Shown: piece after piece, positions 9,205 through 17,248 of the stretch
How the letters are laid out: each line of letters begins with the position of its first letter
How positions within the stretch are numbered: position 1 is the first letter of the stretch
The notes under the pieces: model-generated
Database searches by the model: none
Told to the model about the DNA's origin: nothing
What the model saw: only the letters and a program-made list of their open reading frames with translations
Translations under genes and position numbers: made by a program
From: Gammaproteobacteria bacterium
GTDB taxonomy: Bacteria; Pseudomonadota; Gammaproteobacteria; SZUA-140
Direction of reading: 5' to 3'
Assembly (NCBI GenBank): GCA_020845975.1
Contig: JADLET010000118.1
Coordinates: 1 to 36,657, forward strand
DNA length: 36,657 nucleotides

Positions 9205-10373
9205 AGAGTCTGCTGGAAGGCTCCCGCGCGGTGGCCGAGGCGGTGCATCTGTGCCGGCCGCAGGTGATTGCCGCCTATCCCATTACACCGCAGACCCATA
9301 TCATCGAACACCTGGCTCAGTTTGTCGCTGACGGAGATTTATCCGCCATGTTCATTAACGCCGAGAGCGAATTCGGGGCCGCGTCCATAGTGCTGGGTGC
9401 TGTGGCCAGCGGGGCGCGGGCGTTCACCGCCTCCGCTTCGCAGGGCCTGCTGCTGATGACCGAGGTGCTGTACAACATTGCCGGGATGCGGTTGCCAGTG
9501 GTCATGGTTTGCGCCAACCGCGCGGTGGGCGCTCCCATCAATATCTTCAGCGACCATCAGGACAGCATGAGCGTGCGCGATGCCGGCTGGATTCAGCTCT
9601 ATGTGGAAAGCAATCAGGAGGCGGTGGATACCGTCATTCAGGCTTACCGCATCGCCGAGGCCTGCGAACTGCCGGTGATGGTGTGTATGGACGGTTTTTT
9701 TCTAACCCACACCTTCGAGCCGGTGGAGATCCCCCAACAGACCGCCGTAGACGAATTTCTGCCACCGTTCCACTTTGCCCGCGCCCTCGATCCCTCCCGC
9801 CCCATGACCCTGGGCGGTGGCAGCGAACCGGATAATTACCTGGAGTACCGCGCCGGCCAGCATCGAGCTATGGAGCAGGCTCGTGATGTGATTGAGGCCA
9901 TCGACGCCGATTTCAGCGACCACTTTGCCCGCGGCTATGGCGGACTGGTGGACCCTTACCGGGTGGCAGGTGCGGAAACCGTCACGGTCACGCTCGGCTC
10001 CACCATGGGCGCGGTGCGCGACGTCGTGGATACGCTGCGCGAGAACGGGATGGCGGTGGGCGCCCTGCGCCTGCGCTGTTTCCGGCCTTTTCCCGCGCAG
10101 GCATTGATCCATTGTCTTGCTGGCGCGAAGCGTATCGTGGTGCTGGAAAAGGCCTTCAGTGCCGGGGCGGGTGGTATCGTCACCGGTGAATTGCGCGCGG
10201 CGCTGCATCAGGCGGGCCTGGCGACGCCCGTCGAGGGCGTGATCGGCGGCCTCGGCGGCCGCGATCTGACGCCGGCGGTGATCGAGGCGATTTTCCGCCG
10301 CGCGGCAACGGGGGCGTCGTCCGTTGCCTGCCGCTTCGCCGATCTCAACTCAGATGCAGCGCCGTCAACTTAG
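9201..10373 (+). CDS. porA: Pyruvate:ferredoxin oxidoreductase, alpha subunit
   Basis: A 390-residue subunit with the alpha-subunit motif 'YPITPQTHIIEHLAQF', the segment 'INAESEFGAASIVLGAVASGARAFTASAS' and 'ANRAVGAPINIFSDHQD', all typical of PorA of the four-subunit enzymes. It provides part of the thiamine-diphosphate active site and the C-terminal transketolase-like domain. It overlaps porC by ATGA and is separated from porB by 11 bases holding an AGGAGG RBS. The length is normal for the family. These enzymes are usually oxygen-sensitive and used in anaerobic or microaerobic metabolism or in reverse for CO2 fixation; direction cannot be told from sequence. Confidence 0.92.
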   Translation: MKSLLEGSRAVAEAVHLCRPQVIAAYPITPQTHIIEHLAQFVADGDLSAMFINAESEFGAASIVLGAVASGARAFTASASQGLLLMTEVLYNIAGMRLPVVMVCANRAVGAPINIFSDHQDSMSVRDAGWIQLYVESNQEAVDTVIQAYRIAEACELPVMVCMDGFFLTHTFEPVEIPQQTAVDEFLPPFHFARALDPSRPMTLGGGSEPDNYLEYRAGQHRAMEQARDVIEAIDADFSDHFARGYGGLVDPYRVAGAETVTVTLGSTMGAVRDVVDTLRENGMAVGALRLRCFRPFPAQALIHCLAGAKRIVVLEKAFSAGAGGIVTGELRAALHQAGLATPVEGVIGGLGGRDLTPAVIEAIFRRAATGASSVACRFADLNSDAAPST

Positions 10374-10384
10374 GAGGCCTAGCC

Positions 10385-11368
10385 ATGGATACGCGGGATG
10401 CCTTTCGACACAACGTGCTCACCTCCGGCCACCGCGCCTGCTCCGGTTGCGGTGAGGCGATGGCGGCGCGCATGGTCACCGATCTGATCGGGCCAGAGGC
10501 GATCTATGTTAACGCCACCGGCTGTCTACAGGTTTTCTCCACCCACAACCAGCAATCGGCCTGGCAGGCACCGTGGATCCATTCGGTGTTCGCCAACGCC
10601 GCAGCGGTGGCCTCGGGTGTGGAGGCGGCCTTGCGCGCTCGCGGTGAAGATACACCGGTGATTGTGCAAGCGGGCGACGGCGGCACCTTCGACATCGGAC
10701 TGCAATGCCTGTCCGGCATGATCGAACGCGGCCATGATGTGCTGTTCGTCTGTTACGACAATGAGGCCTATATGAATACCGGTGTGCAACGCTCCAGTTC
10801 CACGCCTCATGCGGTGCGCACCACCACCTCACCGCCGGGCCGGGTGAGCGAAGGCAAGCATCATCTCAAGAAAGACCTGATATCCATCGTCGCCGCCCAT
10901 CGTATGCCCTATGCCGCCACCGCCACGGTGGCCTATTTCCCCGACCTCAGGGCCAAGGTGGACAAGGCCATGAGGATTAAAGGGCCGCGCTTTCTCCATG
11001 TATTGTCGCCTTGTCCCCTGGGCTGGGATCACGATGCCGCGCTGTCGGTGACGGTGGCGCGCCTGGCGGTGGAGACCGGACTGTTTCCGCTGATCGAGTT
11101 GGAGTACGGCGCGGTGACCGGAGTGACGCGCCTGGCGCGGCAGCAGCCGGTGGAGGAGTATTTGAAGTTGCAGGGTCGCTTCAAGCATCTGTTCGCTGAC
11201 AAGGGTGGCGCCGAGGAGATCCGCCACTTGCAGGCCCTGGCCGATGCCAACATTCGCCGCTATGGACTGCTGGATGCCAACACCGAATGGGATACCGACC
11301 GGGCATCCCAGACGCAACGCCACGGCCGCGGCGGCTATGCCGCATCGAGCCGGGAGGTCTCCCCATGA
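10385..11368 (+). CDS. porB: Pyruvate:ferredoxin oxidoreductase, beta subunit
   Basis: A 327-residue thiamine-diphosphate-binding subunit. 'CSGCGEAMAARM' and 'ATGCLQVFSTH' supply cysteines for the proximal [4Fe-4S] cluster; 'GDGGTFDIGLQCLSG' is the TPP/Mg motif. 'YDNEAYMNTGVQRSS' is the sequence by which pyruvate-specific PorB is usually recognised, so pyruvate is the most likely substrate. The start has AGGAGG upstream (AGGAGGCCTAGCCATGG), and the stop overlaps the flavoprotein start. The C-terminal tail beyond residue 290 is low in conservation. Confidence 0.93.
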   Translation: MDTRDAFRHNVLTSGHRACSGCGEAMAARMVTDLIGPEAIYVNATGCLQVFSTHNQQSAWQAPWIHSVFANAAAVASGVEAALRARGEDTPVIVQAGDGGTFDIGLQCLSGMIERGHDVLFVCYDNEAYMNTGVQRSSSTPHAVRTTTSPPGRVSEGKHHLKKDLISIVAAHRMPYAATATVAYFPDLRAKVDKAMRIKGPRFLHVLSPCPLGWDHDAALSVTVARLAVETGLFPLIELEYGAVTGVTRLARQQPVEEYLKLQGRFKHLFADKGGAEEIRHLQALADANIRRYGLLDANTEWDTDRASQTQRHGRGGYAASSREVSP

Positions 11369-12987
11369 ACCGACTGGCCATCGAACCCGGCAGCACCGTC
11401 GCTTACCACACCGGCGACTGGCGCAACCAGCGGCCGGCCTATCGTGACAAGTGGCCGCCCTGCGGGCAGACCTGCCCCGCCGAGGAGGATGTCCAGGCGT
11501 GGCTGGCGCTGGCGAGCGACCGGCAGTGGGAGGCGGCCTGGCGCACACTCACGGAACGCAATCCCCTGCCGGCGGTGATGGGGCGCGTTTGTTACCACCC
11601 TTGCGAGCGCGCCTGTAACCGCGCGCATCTGGATACGGCAGTGAACATCCACGGCGTCGAACGTCATCTTGGCGATCTTGCCCTCCAACAGGGTTGGCGT
11701 CACCGCCCGCTGACCGACCAACAACAGACGCAACAGGTGGCGGTGGTGGGCGCGGGACCGGCGGGTCTCTCTTGCGCCTTTCAGCTGGCCCGGCGCGGCT
11801 TTCCGGTGACGATCTTCGACGCCCAGTCGACGCCCGGCGGCACCTTATCCAGCGGCATCCCCGAATATCGCCTGCCCAAGTCGGTAATGCAGGGAGAGAT
11901 CAACGCAATCCTCGCCCTGGGGATACAACTCAAGCTCAATACCCGCATCGGCGCTGATATCAGCGCAGACACCCTGCGCGAGGAGTTCGTTGCCGTCTTT
12001 CTCGCCGTCGGCGCCTTGCAGCCGCGCACCTACCCCGACGATGGTTACGGCGACCACAGCGTGATGAGCGGCGTTGATTTCCTGCGGCGCATCAACGATG
12101 GCGAGCGTCTGAGCCTGCCCGGGCAAATCGCCGTCATCGGCGGCGGCAACACCGCCATCGACGCCGCGCGCTGCGCGCGCCGTCTGGGTGCGGAGGTGAC
12201 GGTAGTGTGTTCGCAGGATCCCCACGGCAGCCATGGGGGACATCCCGGTGCGGAGATACCCGCCTCCCTTGACGAGGTGAACCAGGCCGAAGCTGAAGGC
12301 GTGCGGCTGCGTTATCGCATGGGTGTACAGCGTTTGGTCCGCAGCGGCGCCCATCTGTCCGGCGTGGAGATCGCCCGCGTCGACCAGATCCACGACCGTC
12401 ACGGCCGATTCAATCCAGTGTTGTTCGAAGGGACCGAGGAATTTCTGCCCGCCAGCTTGGTGGTCTTCGCCATCGGCCAGGAGGTGGACTGGAGGGGATT
12501 GGAGCCCTTGGTCCAAACGGAAACATCGGGAATCTTTGTCGGCGGCGACGCAGCGGGCAAACCGCGTTTCGCTGCCACCGCCGTTGGCAGCGGCTATCAA
12601 GCGGCCATGTCGATTATCGCGTTGCTCACGGGTGTTCCACCCCATTACGAACATCATGACAAGGCCGAGGTTACCTTCCGGGACATCAAGCCTCAGTATT
12701 ACCCGCGCCAGGCCCGCCGAGAAGGTGCGCTGATGGCCGCGTCACCCGGTGAATTCAGCGAACGTGTGGCCGGACTTGGCAACGAGGCGGCGCATGAAGA
12801 GGCTGGCCGCTGCCTGAACTGCGGCATCTGTTTCCAGTGCGACAACTGCTGGCACTTCTGTCCCGACGCCGCGGTGATCAAGCAAGGTCAGGGTTACAGG
12901 ATCGATGACGACTACTGCAAGGGCTGCGGGATATGTGCTGAGGAATGTCCTAGCGGACACATCGATATGGAACGTGTGGCTGGCTAG
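11365..12987 (+). CDS. GltD-like FAD/NAD(P) oxidoreductase fused to a 2x[4Fe-4S] PorD-like domain
   Basis: A 540-residue flavo-iron-sulfur protein. The N-terminus has the Cys pattern of glutamate-synthase small-chain proteins (CGQTCPAEEDVQ, then CYHPCERACNR). FAD binding is shown by 'VVGAGPAGLSCAFQLARRG' and NAD(P) binding by 'IAVIGGGNTAIDAARCARRLG'. The C-terminal 70 residues hold two iron-sulfur motifs, CLNCGICFQCDNCWHFCP and CKGCGICAEECPSGH, replacing a separate PorD delta subunit. Start ATG 11365 overlaps the porB stop. I infer that it passes electrons between PorABC and the NAD(P)H pool, or to ferredoxin. It could alternatively act as an NADPH-dependent sulfur/glutamate-type reductase, but its genetic coupling to porCAB favours the first reading. 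Confidence 0.85.
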   Translation: MNRLAIEPGSTVAYHTGDWRNQRPAYRDKWPPCGQTCPAEEDVQAWLALASDRQWEAAWRTLTERNPLPAVMGRVCYHPCERACNRAHLDTAVNIHGVERHLGDLALQQGWRHRPLTDQQQTQQVAVVGAGPAGLSCAFQLARRGFPVTIFDAQSTPGGTLSSGIPEYRLPKSVMQGEINAILALGIQLKLNTRIGADISADTLREEFVAVFLAVGALQPRTYPDDGYGDHSVMSGVDFLRRINDGERLSLPGQIAVIGGGNTAIDAARCARRLGAEVTVVCSQDPHGSHGGHPGAEIPASLDEVNQAEAEGVRLRYRMGVQRLVRSGAHLSGVEIARVDQIHDRHGRFNPVLFEGTEEFLPASLVVFAIGQEVDWRGLEPLVQTETSGIFVGGDAAGKPRFAATAVGSGYQAAMSIIALLTGVPPHYEHHDKAEVTFRDIKPQYYPRQARREGALMAASPGEFSERVAGLGNEAAHEEAGRCLNCGICFQCDNCWHFCPDAAVIKQGQGYRIDDDYCKGCGICAEECPSGHIDMERVAG

Positions 12988-13016
12988 GGTTAGGGGCAGG
13001 AATATTTTTTAACGGA

Positions 13017-13052
13017 TTTTTGCTGGTTTGGAAGGTAACCAGGCAGCAAAAA
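13017..13052. repeat. Inverted repeat after the por operon
   Basis: TTTTTGCTG (13017-13025) and CAGCAAAAA (13044-13052) are perfect complements around an 18-base loop that itself contains GTT...AAC. The T-rich arm is on the 5' side, the wrong way round for a + strand intrinsic terminator, so it could be an mRNA-stabilising hairpin or an operator instead. Confidence 0.4.
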
Positions 13053-13106
13053 AATGCATCTGCCTCATCTGTAGACCGAATTCATCTTTAGAAAGGGAGA
13101 CTTGTC

Positions 13107-13352
13107 ATGATGTTTTTTGAGGACGGGCAGCATGGATGGTTAATGGCCGCGGGGATATTGCATTTGTTGATCTTCATGATACTGGCCATATTAGGTGTCG
13201 CTGTTATGGCGCAGTGGGTCATGCGTGGTGATCGTTCCGGTGCATCACAGTCCGTACAAAAGACACCGCTGATGATCCTGCAGGAACGCTATGCGCGAGG
13301 AGAAATCCAACGGGACGAATACGAAGAGAAAAAACGTGATCTTGGCGCTTGA
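13107..13352 (+). CDS. Small membrane protein with SHOCT domain
   Basis: An 81-residue protein with one transmembrane helix (AAGILHLLIFMILAILGVAVM) and a C-terminal SHOCT motif, 'LMILQERYARGEIQRDEYEEKKRDL'. SHOCT segments are short C-terminal helices thought to mediate oligomerisation. Such proteins are frequent in metal-resistance islands. It has an AAAGGGAGA RBS. The downstream flavoprotein start lies 35 bases after the stop. Nothing in it suggests catalysis. Confidence 0.8.
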   Translation: MMFFEDGQHGWLMAAGILHLLIFMILAILGVAVMAQWVMRGDRSGASQSVQKTPLMILQERYARGEIQRDEYEEKKRDLGA

Positions 13353-13387
13353 CACGCGGAGTGCAGGGCGATGGATTGACTGGCTCT

Positions 13388-14575
13388 ATGGCAGAAACAA
13401 ACATCGAAATAGACGATCCTGAAGGGTCTGTTCGGATTGCCGGAGCAGGCCCGGCGGGACTGGCCGCCGCCGTCACCCTGGCGCGAGCCGGCCGCCGGGT
13501 CATCGTGCACGAGACGCATCCGGAGGTGGGTTATCGTTTCGGATCGGACCTGCAAGGCTTGGAAAACTGGAGCACTGAACAGAACGTATTCGATATGCTG
13601 CGAGGCCTGGGGCTCGCAACGGGGTTCGCCGCCCTGCCTTGTGTGCGTGGCATCGGTTTCGACGCCTGGGGTGAACGCTACGATATCGTCGGAAAGAAAC
13701 CGCTTTTTTATCTGGTGGAACGAGGTCCTGGACCGAGTACTTTGGACTCGGCCTTGCTCAATCAGGCGCGCTCACTGGGAGTGGAAGTGTGCTTCAACAG
13801 CCGGCTCGATCAGGTGGAGGGACCCGCCATACTCGCTACCGGACCCAAGACGGCGGACGCCATCGCAGTCGGTTATCACTTCGAGAGCGACTGGGACGAC
13901 GGCTTTTGGATTATTTATGACGATGCCATCGCCCCCAAAGGCTATGCCTATCTCCTGATCATGAACGGCCGGGGTACTGTCAAGAGCTGTATGTTCACCG
14001 ACTTCAAGCAGGAACAGCGGTATGTGCAACGCACCGTGGAGGCCTTTCAACGCCTGGTGGGTTTGGAGATGAAAAATCCTCAGCCCCACGGCGGCGCCGG
14101 TAATTTCCGCATCCCCGCGCGTGCGGTCACCGGTGTGCATCCGGTGGCGGGCGAACAGGCGGGATTTCAGGATTTTCTGTGGGGCTTCGGCATGCGCTAC
14201 GCGATGATATCCGGCGTGCTGGCGGCACGCAGCCTGTTGCAGGGCGAGGACTATGATCGCTTATGGCGCAAGGAGCTGGGGTCGCAACTCTGGAACGGTC
14301 AGGTCAACCGGGCCATATTCGCTTCGCTGGGCAATCGTGGTTACCGCTGGTTTTTGCGCCGCAACCGGACAAGGCGGTGGGACGCACATCTTTTCCTTCA
14401 CGGATTTTACCAGCCCTGGCCGGTAAAACGGTTGCTGTTACCCTGGGCACGCCGCCAGCTGCGTTCGCGGCGCAAGGACGTGAGCTGTGATCACATGGAT
14501 TGTCATTGCGTATGGTGCCGCCACGGCGGTCAGGCCAGGGCGGGAACTTCATGTGAACATGAGCGTAAACCATGA
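13388..14575 (+). CDS. Geranylgeranyl-reductase-like FAD-dependent oxidoreductase with Cys-rich tail
   Basis: A 395-residue flavoprotein from ATG 13388 (the ORF-track TTG at 13349 overlaps SHOCT; no start has a strong RBS). It has an N-terminal Rossmann FAD motif (IAGAGPAGLAAAVTLARAG) and, near residue 260, a region 'FRIPARAVTGVHPVAGEQAGF' followed by 'GFGMRYAMISGVLAARSLL', the usual FAD-contacting end of the geranylgeranyl-reductase/halogenase group. The C-terminus is odd: a basic stretch leads into CDHMDCHCVWC and a further Cys/His, which looks like a metal or iron-sulfur site. The gene overlaps the YHS-LOG gene by ATGA. The substrate is unknown; reduction of an isoprenoid or quinone is one option, a redox partner of the por electron chain another. 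Confidence 0.72.
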   Translation: MAETNIEIDDPEGSVRIAGAGPAGLAAAVTLARAGRRVIVHETHPEVGYRFGSDLQGLENWSTEQNVFDMLRGLGLATGFAALPCVRGIGFDAWGERYDIVGKKPLFYLVERGPGPSTLDSALLNQARSLGVEVCFNSRLDQVEGPAILATGPKTADAIAVGYHFESDWDDGFWIIYDDAIAPKGYAYLLIMNGRGTVKSCMFTDFKQEQRYVQRTVEAFQRLVGLEMKNPQPHGGAGNFRIPARAVTGVHPVAGEQAGFQDFLWGFGMRYAMISGVLAARSLLQGEDYDRLWRKELGSQLWNGQVNRAIFASLGNRGYRWFLRRNRTRRWDAHLFLHGFYQPWPVKRLLLPWARRQLRSRRKDVSCDHMDCHCVWCRHGGQARAGTSCEHERKP

Positions 14576-15342
14576 TGCGTGATCCCGTCTGTCTCATGGT
14601 GCTCGAACCCCGCAAAGCGGCGGCAATGGCCGAATTCAAAGGTTATGCCTATTACTTTTGTTCGGAGGGGCACAAGCAGAGCTTTATCTCTCGGCCTGAG
14701 CTTTATAGAGACGAGGCATCGGCCATGCGCCTGAACGTGGGTGTTATGGGCTCGGCGGACGATGATCACCCCGAGGTGGTGAGGGATCAGGTACGCGCCC
14801 TGGGTCATGCAATCGGGCAGCGCGGTTTCATCCTCATCACCGGCGCCTGTCCCGGCCTGCCCTACGAATGTGCCGTGGGTGCGCGGGGAGGAGGCGGCTG
14901 GTCGGTGGGCATTTCTCCGGCACTGAGCCTGGATGAGCATGTGCACAAATATCACTCGCCTATGGACATGTTCGATGTGCTGATCTATACCGGCAGCGGC
15001 CTCATGGGGCGCGAGGTGACCAACATCCGCTCCAGCGACATGGTGGTGATCGTGGGTGGGCGCTCCGGCACGCTCGGCGAGTTTGCCATCGCCTACGACG
15101 AAGGCAAATTGATCGGAGTGTTGCAGGGCAGCGGTGGCATTACCGAAGAGATCCCCGGCATCGTAGCCAGCTTCGGTGACAAGGACACCGGTGCGCGGAT
15201 GATCTACGAAGCCGACCCCGCCGTTCTGATTGAGCGCCTGGTTACGATGTATATCGAGCAACATTACCGCCGCCCGTCCTGCTTTTGCGAAGAAACGGAT
15301 ACCGTGGGTGTGGGAGAAGAGGAACGATCGGCGATGAAATAA
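14572..15342 (+). CDS. YHS domain fused to LOG/SLOG-family protein
   Basis: A 256-residue two-part protein. Residues 1-45 form a YHS domain (RDPVCLMVLEP, YYFCSEGHKQSF); the rest is a LOG-type Rossmann fold (TIGR00725-like) with 'ITGACPGLPYECAVGA' and 'VIVGGRSGTLGEFAIAYDEGK', a variant of the PGGxGTxxE motif. Classical LOG proteins are cytokinin riboside monophosphate phosphoribohydrolases, and SLOG proteins often sense or process nucleotide ligands. Here the catalytic Glu position is present (GEF) but the leading PGG is VGG. The fusion suggests a metal-linked nucleotide sensor or hydrolase; no more can be claimed. It overlaps the flavoprotein upstream by four bases. Confidence 0.8.
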   Translation: MMRDPVCLMVLEPRKAAAMAEFKGYAYYFCSEGHKQSFISRPELYRDEASAMRLNVGVMGSADDDHPEVVRDQVRALGHAIGQRGFILITGACPGLPYECAVGARGGGGWSVGISPALSLDEHVHKYHSPMDMFDVLIYTGSGLMGREVTNIRSSDMVVIVGGRSGTLGEFAIAYDEGKLIGVLQGSGGITEEIPGIVASFGDKDTGARMIYEADPAVLIERLVTMYIEQHYRRPSCFCEETDTVGVGEEERSAMK

Positions 15343-15450
15343 TTTTTGGCGGATGGGTCGCCACAGTGGCAATGCACATGCATTGCAGCTGGCGTCACGT
15401 TCGGGACGGCGCCCCGTACAGGGGGCCGTATAACAGAGGAGGAGAGTGTC

Positions 15451-15639
15451 ATGGTGAAAGATCCGGTATGCGGTATGGAGATCGCAAAAGAGAAGGCGGC
15501 GGCGCACAAAGAGCATGAGGGCAAGACCTATTACTTCTGCTCCGCGTCCTGTCGCGATAAGTTCACTGCTTCGCCACAGGATTATACCCAGAAGGAAGCC
15601 GGCGAAGATGCGCATAAAGGGCACGGAGGGTGTTGTTGA
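15451..15639 (+). CDS. Stand-alone YHS domain protein
   Basis: A 62-residue cytoplasmic protein consisting of one YHS domain (KDPVCGMEIAKEKA, then YYFCSASCRDKF) with a short GHGGCC end that adds two further thiols. The start at 15451 has a strong GAGGAGGAG RBS; the longer frame from 15346 has none and a poorly coding composition. It closes the por-centred gene run. A similar protein is encoded at 28840. A role as a small metal buffer or donor is likely from the domain alone. Confidence 0.85.
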   Translation: MVKDPVCGMEIAKEKAAAHKEHEGKTYYFCSASCRDKFTASPQDYTQKEAGEDAHKGHGGCC

Positions 15640-15808
15640 GCAGGATATTCAGCGCACATTTTTGGTGGAACGACATTTTTATTGACGTGTATGTTTCGTC
15701 GCCGTTGGCGGTCGTTGACCGAGGGTCGCGATGACTCCGTACAAGTAAGGTTTTGCCCAGACGTGCCTAAAATTAAGATTGTAGAGCTAGGGCGTCATAG
15801 ATGAATGA

Positions 15809-15829
15809 TGCGCTATGTTCGTTAGCGCA
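15809..15829. repeat. Perfect 7-bp inverted repeat
   Basis: TGCGCTA (15809-15815), a 7-base loop and TAGCGCA (15823-15829) form a perfect hairpin about 170 bases after the YHS stop. There is no T-run, so it is either a weak terminator or processing hairpin of the por operon, or a protein-binding site. Confidence 0.45.
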
Positions 15830-15886
15830 CAGAATTTACCGACGCTTCTGCTCATCTTCTGTGTAGGTTTACGTTCAAGAACGGGC

Positions 15887-15918
15887 TTGACCCGGGTCCT
15901 ACACCAAGGAGATAGGAT
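15887..15918 (+). promoter_or_regulatory. Second MerR-type promoter, ahead of the porin operon
   Basis: TTGACC (15887-15892) and TAGGAT (15913-15918) are separated by 20 bp. The sequence GCTTGACC..GGT..TAC.CCAAGG is shared, without gaps, with the promoter at 523-554, including the right operator half CCAAGG. The left half is weaker (ACCCGGG instead of ACCGTGG). I infer that one of the two MerR proteins also controls the porin, cytochrome and cfa genes that follow. Confidence 0.68.
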
Positions 15919-16072
15919 GAGCTTTGATATGAGAGTGGGTGAACGTTCCGCCCCCGCTTGAAGAAAGAGGGAGGAAGGGCAACCTAAAACAGGTCACGTT
16001 TGTGTGGCTCATTTTTCTTTAGTGCCTTTTGTGGACGGTCGTTGCTGATATTCAGCTAAGAAGGGGCGTGTT

Positions 16073-17227
16073 ATGTCATGGAGTGGCAGCAATTATGTTA
16101 GTGCCGTGGTGGCGCTTGCAATAGCGTCGGGAGTGGCGTTGAGCGAGGCGTGTGCGGCCGATGATATGGCCGGTCTGCAGGCCGAGGTCGATGCGTTGAA
16201 GAAACAGGTACAGGAGGCTGGTGAATGGCGGCGAAGTGATTCGATGGTCCATCTGTCAGGGTACGGAGCAGTTACTTATAGCGATGCGCAATCTGAGAAT
16301 GGCGCCTACGACGGAGTAGTGTTCGCGCCCATCTTCCATTATCAGTACAAGGACCTGATGCTGCTCGAATCGGAGTTGGAGGTCGAGGTCGGTAAGGAAG
16401 GCGAGACCGAGTTCGCCCTCGAATATCTGGCGCTGGATCTGTTCTTAAACGATCACGTGACACTGGTGGCGGGCAAGTTCCTGAGCCCCATCGGACAGTT
16501 CCGCCAGAACCTGCATCCTGCCTGGATCAATAAACTGCCCTCGGAACCCCCCGGCTTCGGCCATGACGGAGCCGCGCCGGTCGCGGAGGTCGGCGCCGGG
16601 CTGCGGGGCGGCTTGCCGGCGAGCGGGGGGCGGTTGAACTATGCCTTCTATGTCGGCAACGGTCCGGAACTCGAGGCGGCCGGCGGGGAGCTGGAGGGGG
16701 TCCGGAGTGAAGGCATGACCCGCGACGAAGACGGCAAGAAGGTTCTAGGTGGCCGGCTCGGCTTCCAGCCCATTGCCAAGTTCGAAGTGGGCATGTCGGC
16801 TGCGACTGGCCAGGCCGCCGTGGCCCGGGACGCCGCTGGCGCGGTGGCCAGTGACCCGGCGCGGGACTATGACGTGACGGGGGTCGATTTCTCTGGCCAG
16901 ATTTACGGTCTTGAGTTGCGTGGCGAGTATGTCCGGCAGAAGGCGGGTGCGGCGGCCGGCAGTGTCGCCCCCGACGCAGCGGCGTGGAAGGCTTGGTACA
17001 CCCACGCCTCCTATCCGTTCCAGCCGGGCAAGTGGGAAGGCGTGCTGCGCTATACCGATTTCAGCATGCCCGATGCCAACCAGGGGCAGCGGCAATGGGC
17101 GGCCGGGGTCAATTACCTCTTCGCCCCCAGCGTGATCGCGAAGCTGGCCTACGAGAAAAATGACGGCGAGAGCGGCACCGCGGCGGATGCCGACAGGATT
17201 CAGGTGCAGCTTGCATACGGCTTCTGA
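16073..17227 (+). CDS. Outer-membrane porin-like beta-barrel protein
   Basis: A 384-residue protein with a signal peptide (hydrophobic VSAVVALAIASGVALS, cleavage near ACA-ADD), a short coiled-coil segment (MAGLQAEVDALKKQVQEA) and a long region of alternating strands ending in the C-terminal Phe (QLAYGF) recognised by the Bam machinery. The plan resembles OprO/P-type and other coiled-coil-bearing porins of proteobacteria. The conserved 'LVAGKFLSPIGQFRQNLHPAWIN' is typical of porin-like proteins found near c-type cytochromes and metal genes. The substrate is unknown. It has AAGGGG as RBS and is the first gene behind the MerR-type promoter. Confidence 0.78.
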   Translation: MSWSGSNYVSAVVALAIASGVALSEACAADDMAGLQAEVDALKKQVQEAGEWRRSDSMVHLSGYGAVTYSDAQSENGAYDGVVFAPIFHYQYKDLMLLESELEVEVGKEGETEFALEYLALDLFLNDHVTLVAGKFLSPIGQFRQNLHPAWINKLPSEPPGFGHDGAAPVAEVGAGLRGGLPASGGRLNYAFYVGNGPELEAAGGELEGVRSEGMTRDEDGKKVLGGRLGFQPIAKFEVGMSAATGQAAVARDAAGAVASDPARDYDVTGVDFSGQIYGLELRGEYVRQKAGAAAGSVAPDAAAWKAWYTHASYPFQPGKWEGVLRYTDFSMPDANQGQRQWAAGVNYLFAPSVIAKLAYEKNDGESGTAADADRIQVQLAYGF

Positions 17228-17248
17228 TGATATCTGGAGGGAATTGCT

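Larger units (their letters stand above)
15640..16072. other. 433-bp intergenic region with hairpin and MerR-type promoter
   Basis: This is the longest clear gap in the left two thirds of the window. It holds a 7-bp hairpin (15809-15829), a MerR-type promoter (15887-15918) and the leader of the porin operon. A 14-codon ORF at 15917-15961 with AAGGAG ahead of it overlaps the -10 element and would not be on that transcript. No other coding signal is seen. Confidence 0.6.

Noticed and set aside
15917-15961. 14-codon ORF with AAGGAG as a leader peptide
   Set aside because: Its start lies inside the -10 element of the MerR-type promoter, so it would not be on the transcript made there; no other promoter is clear.
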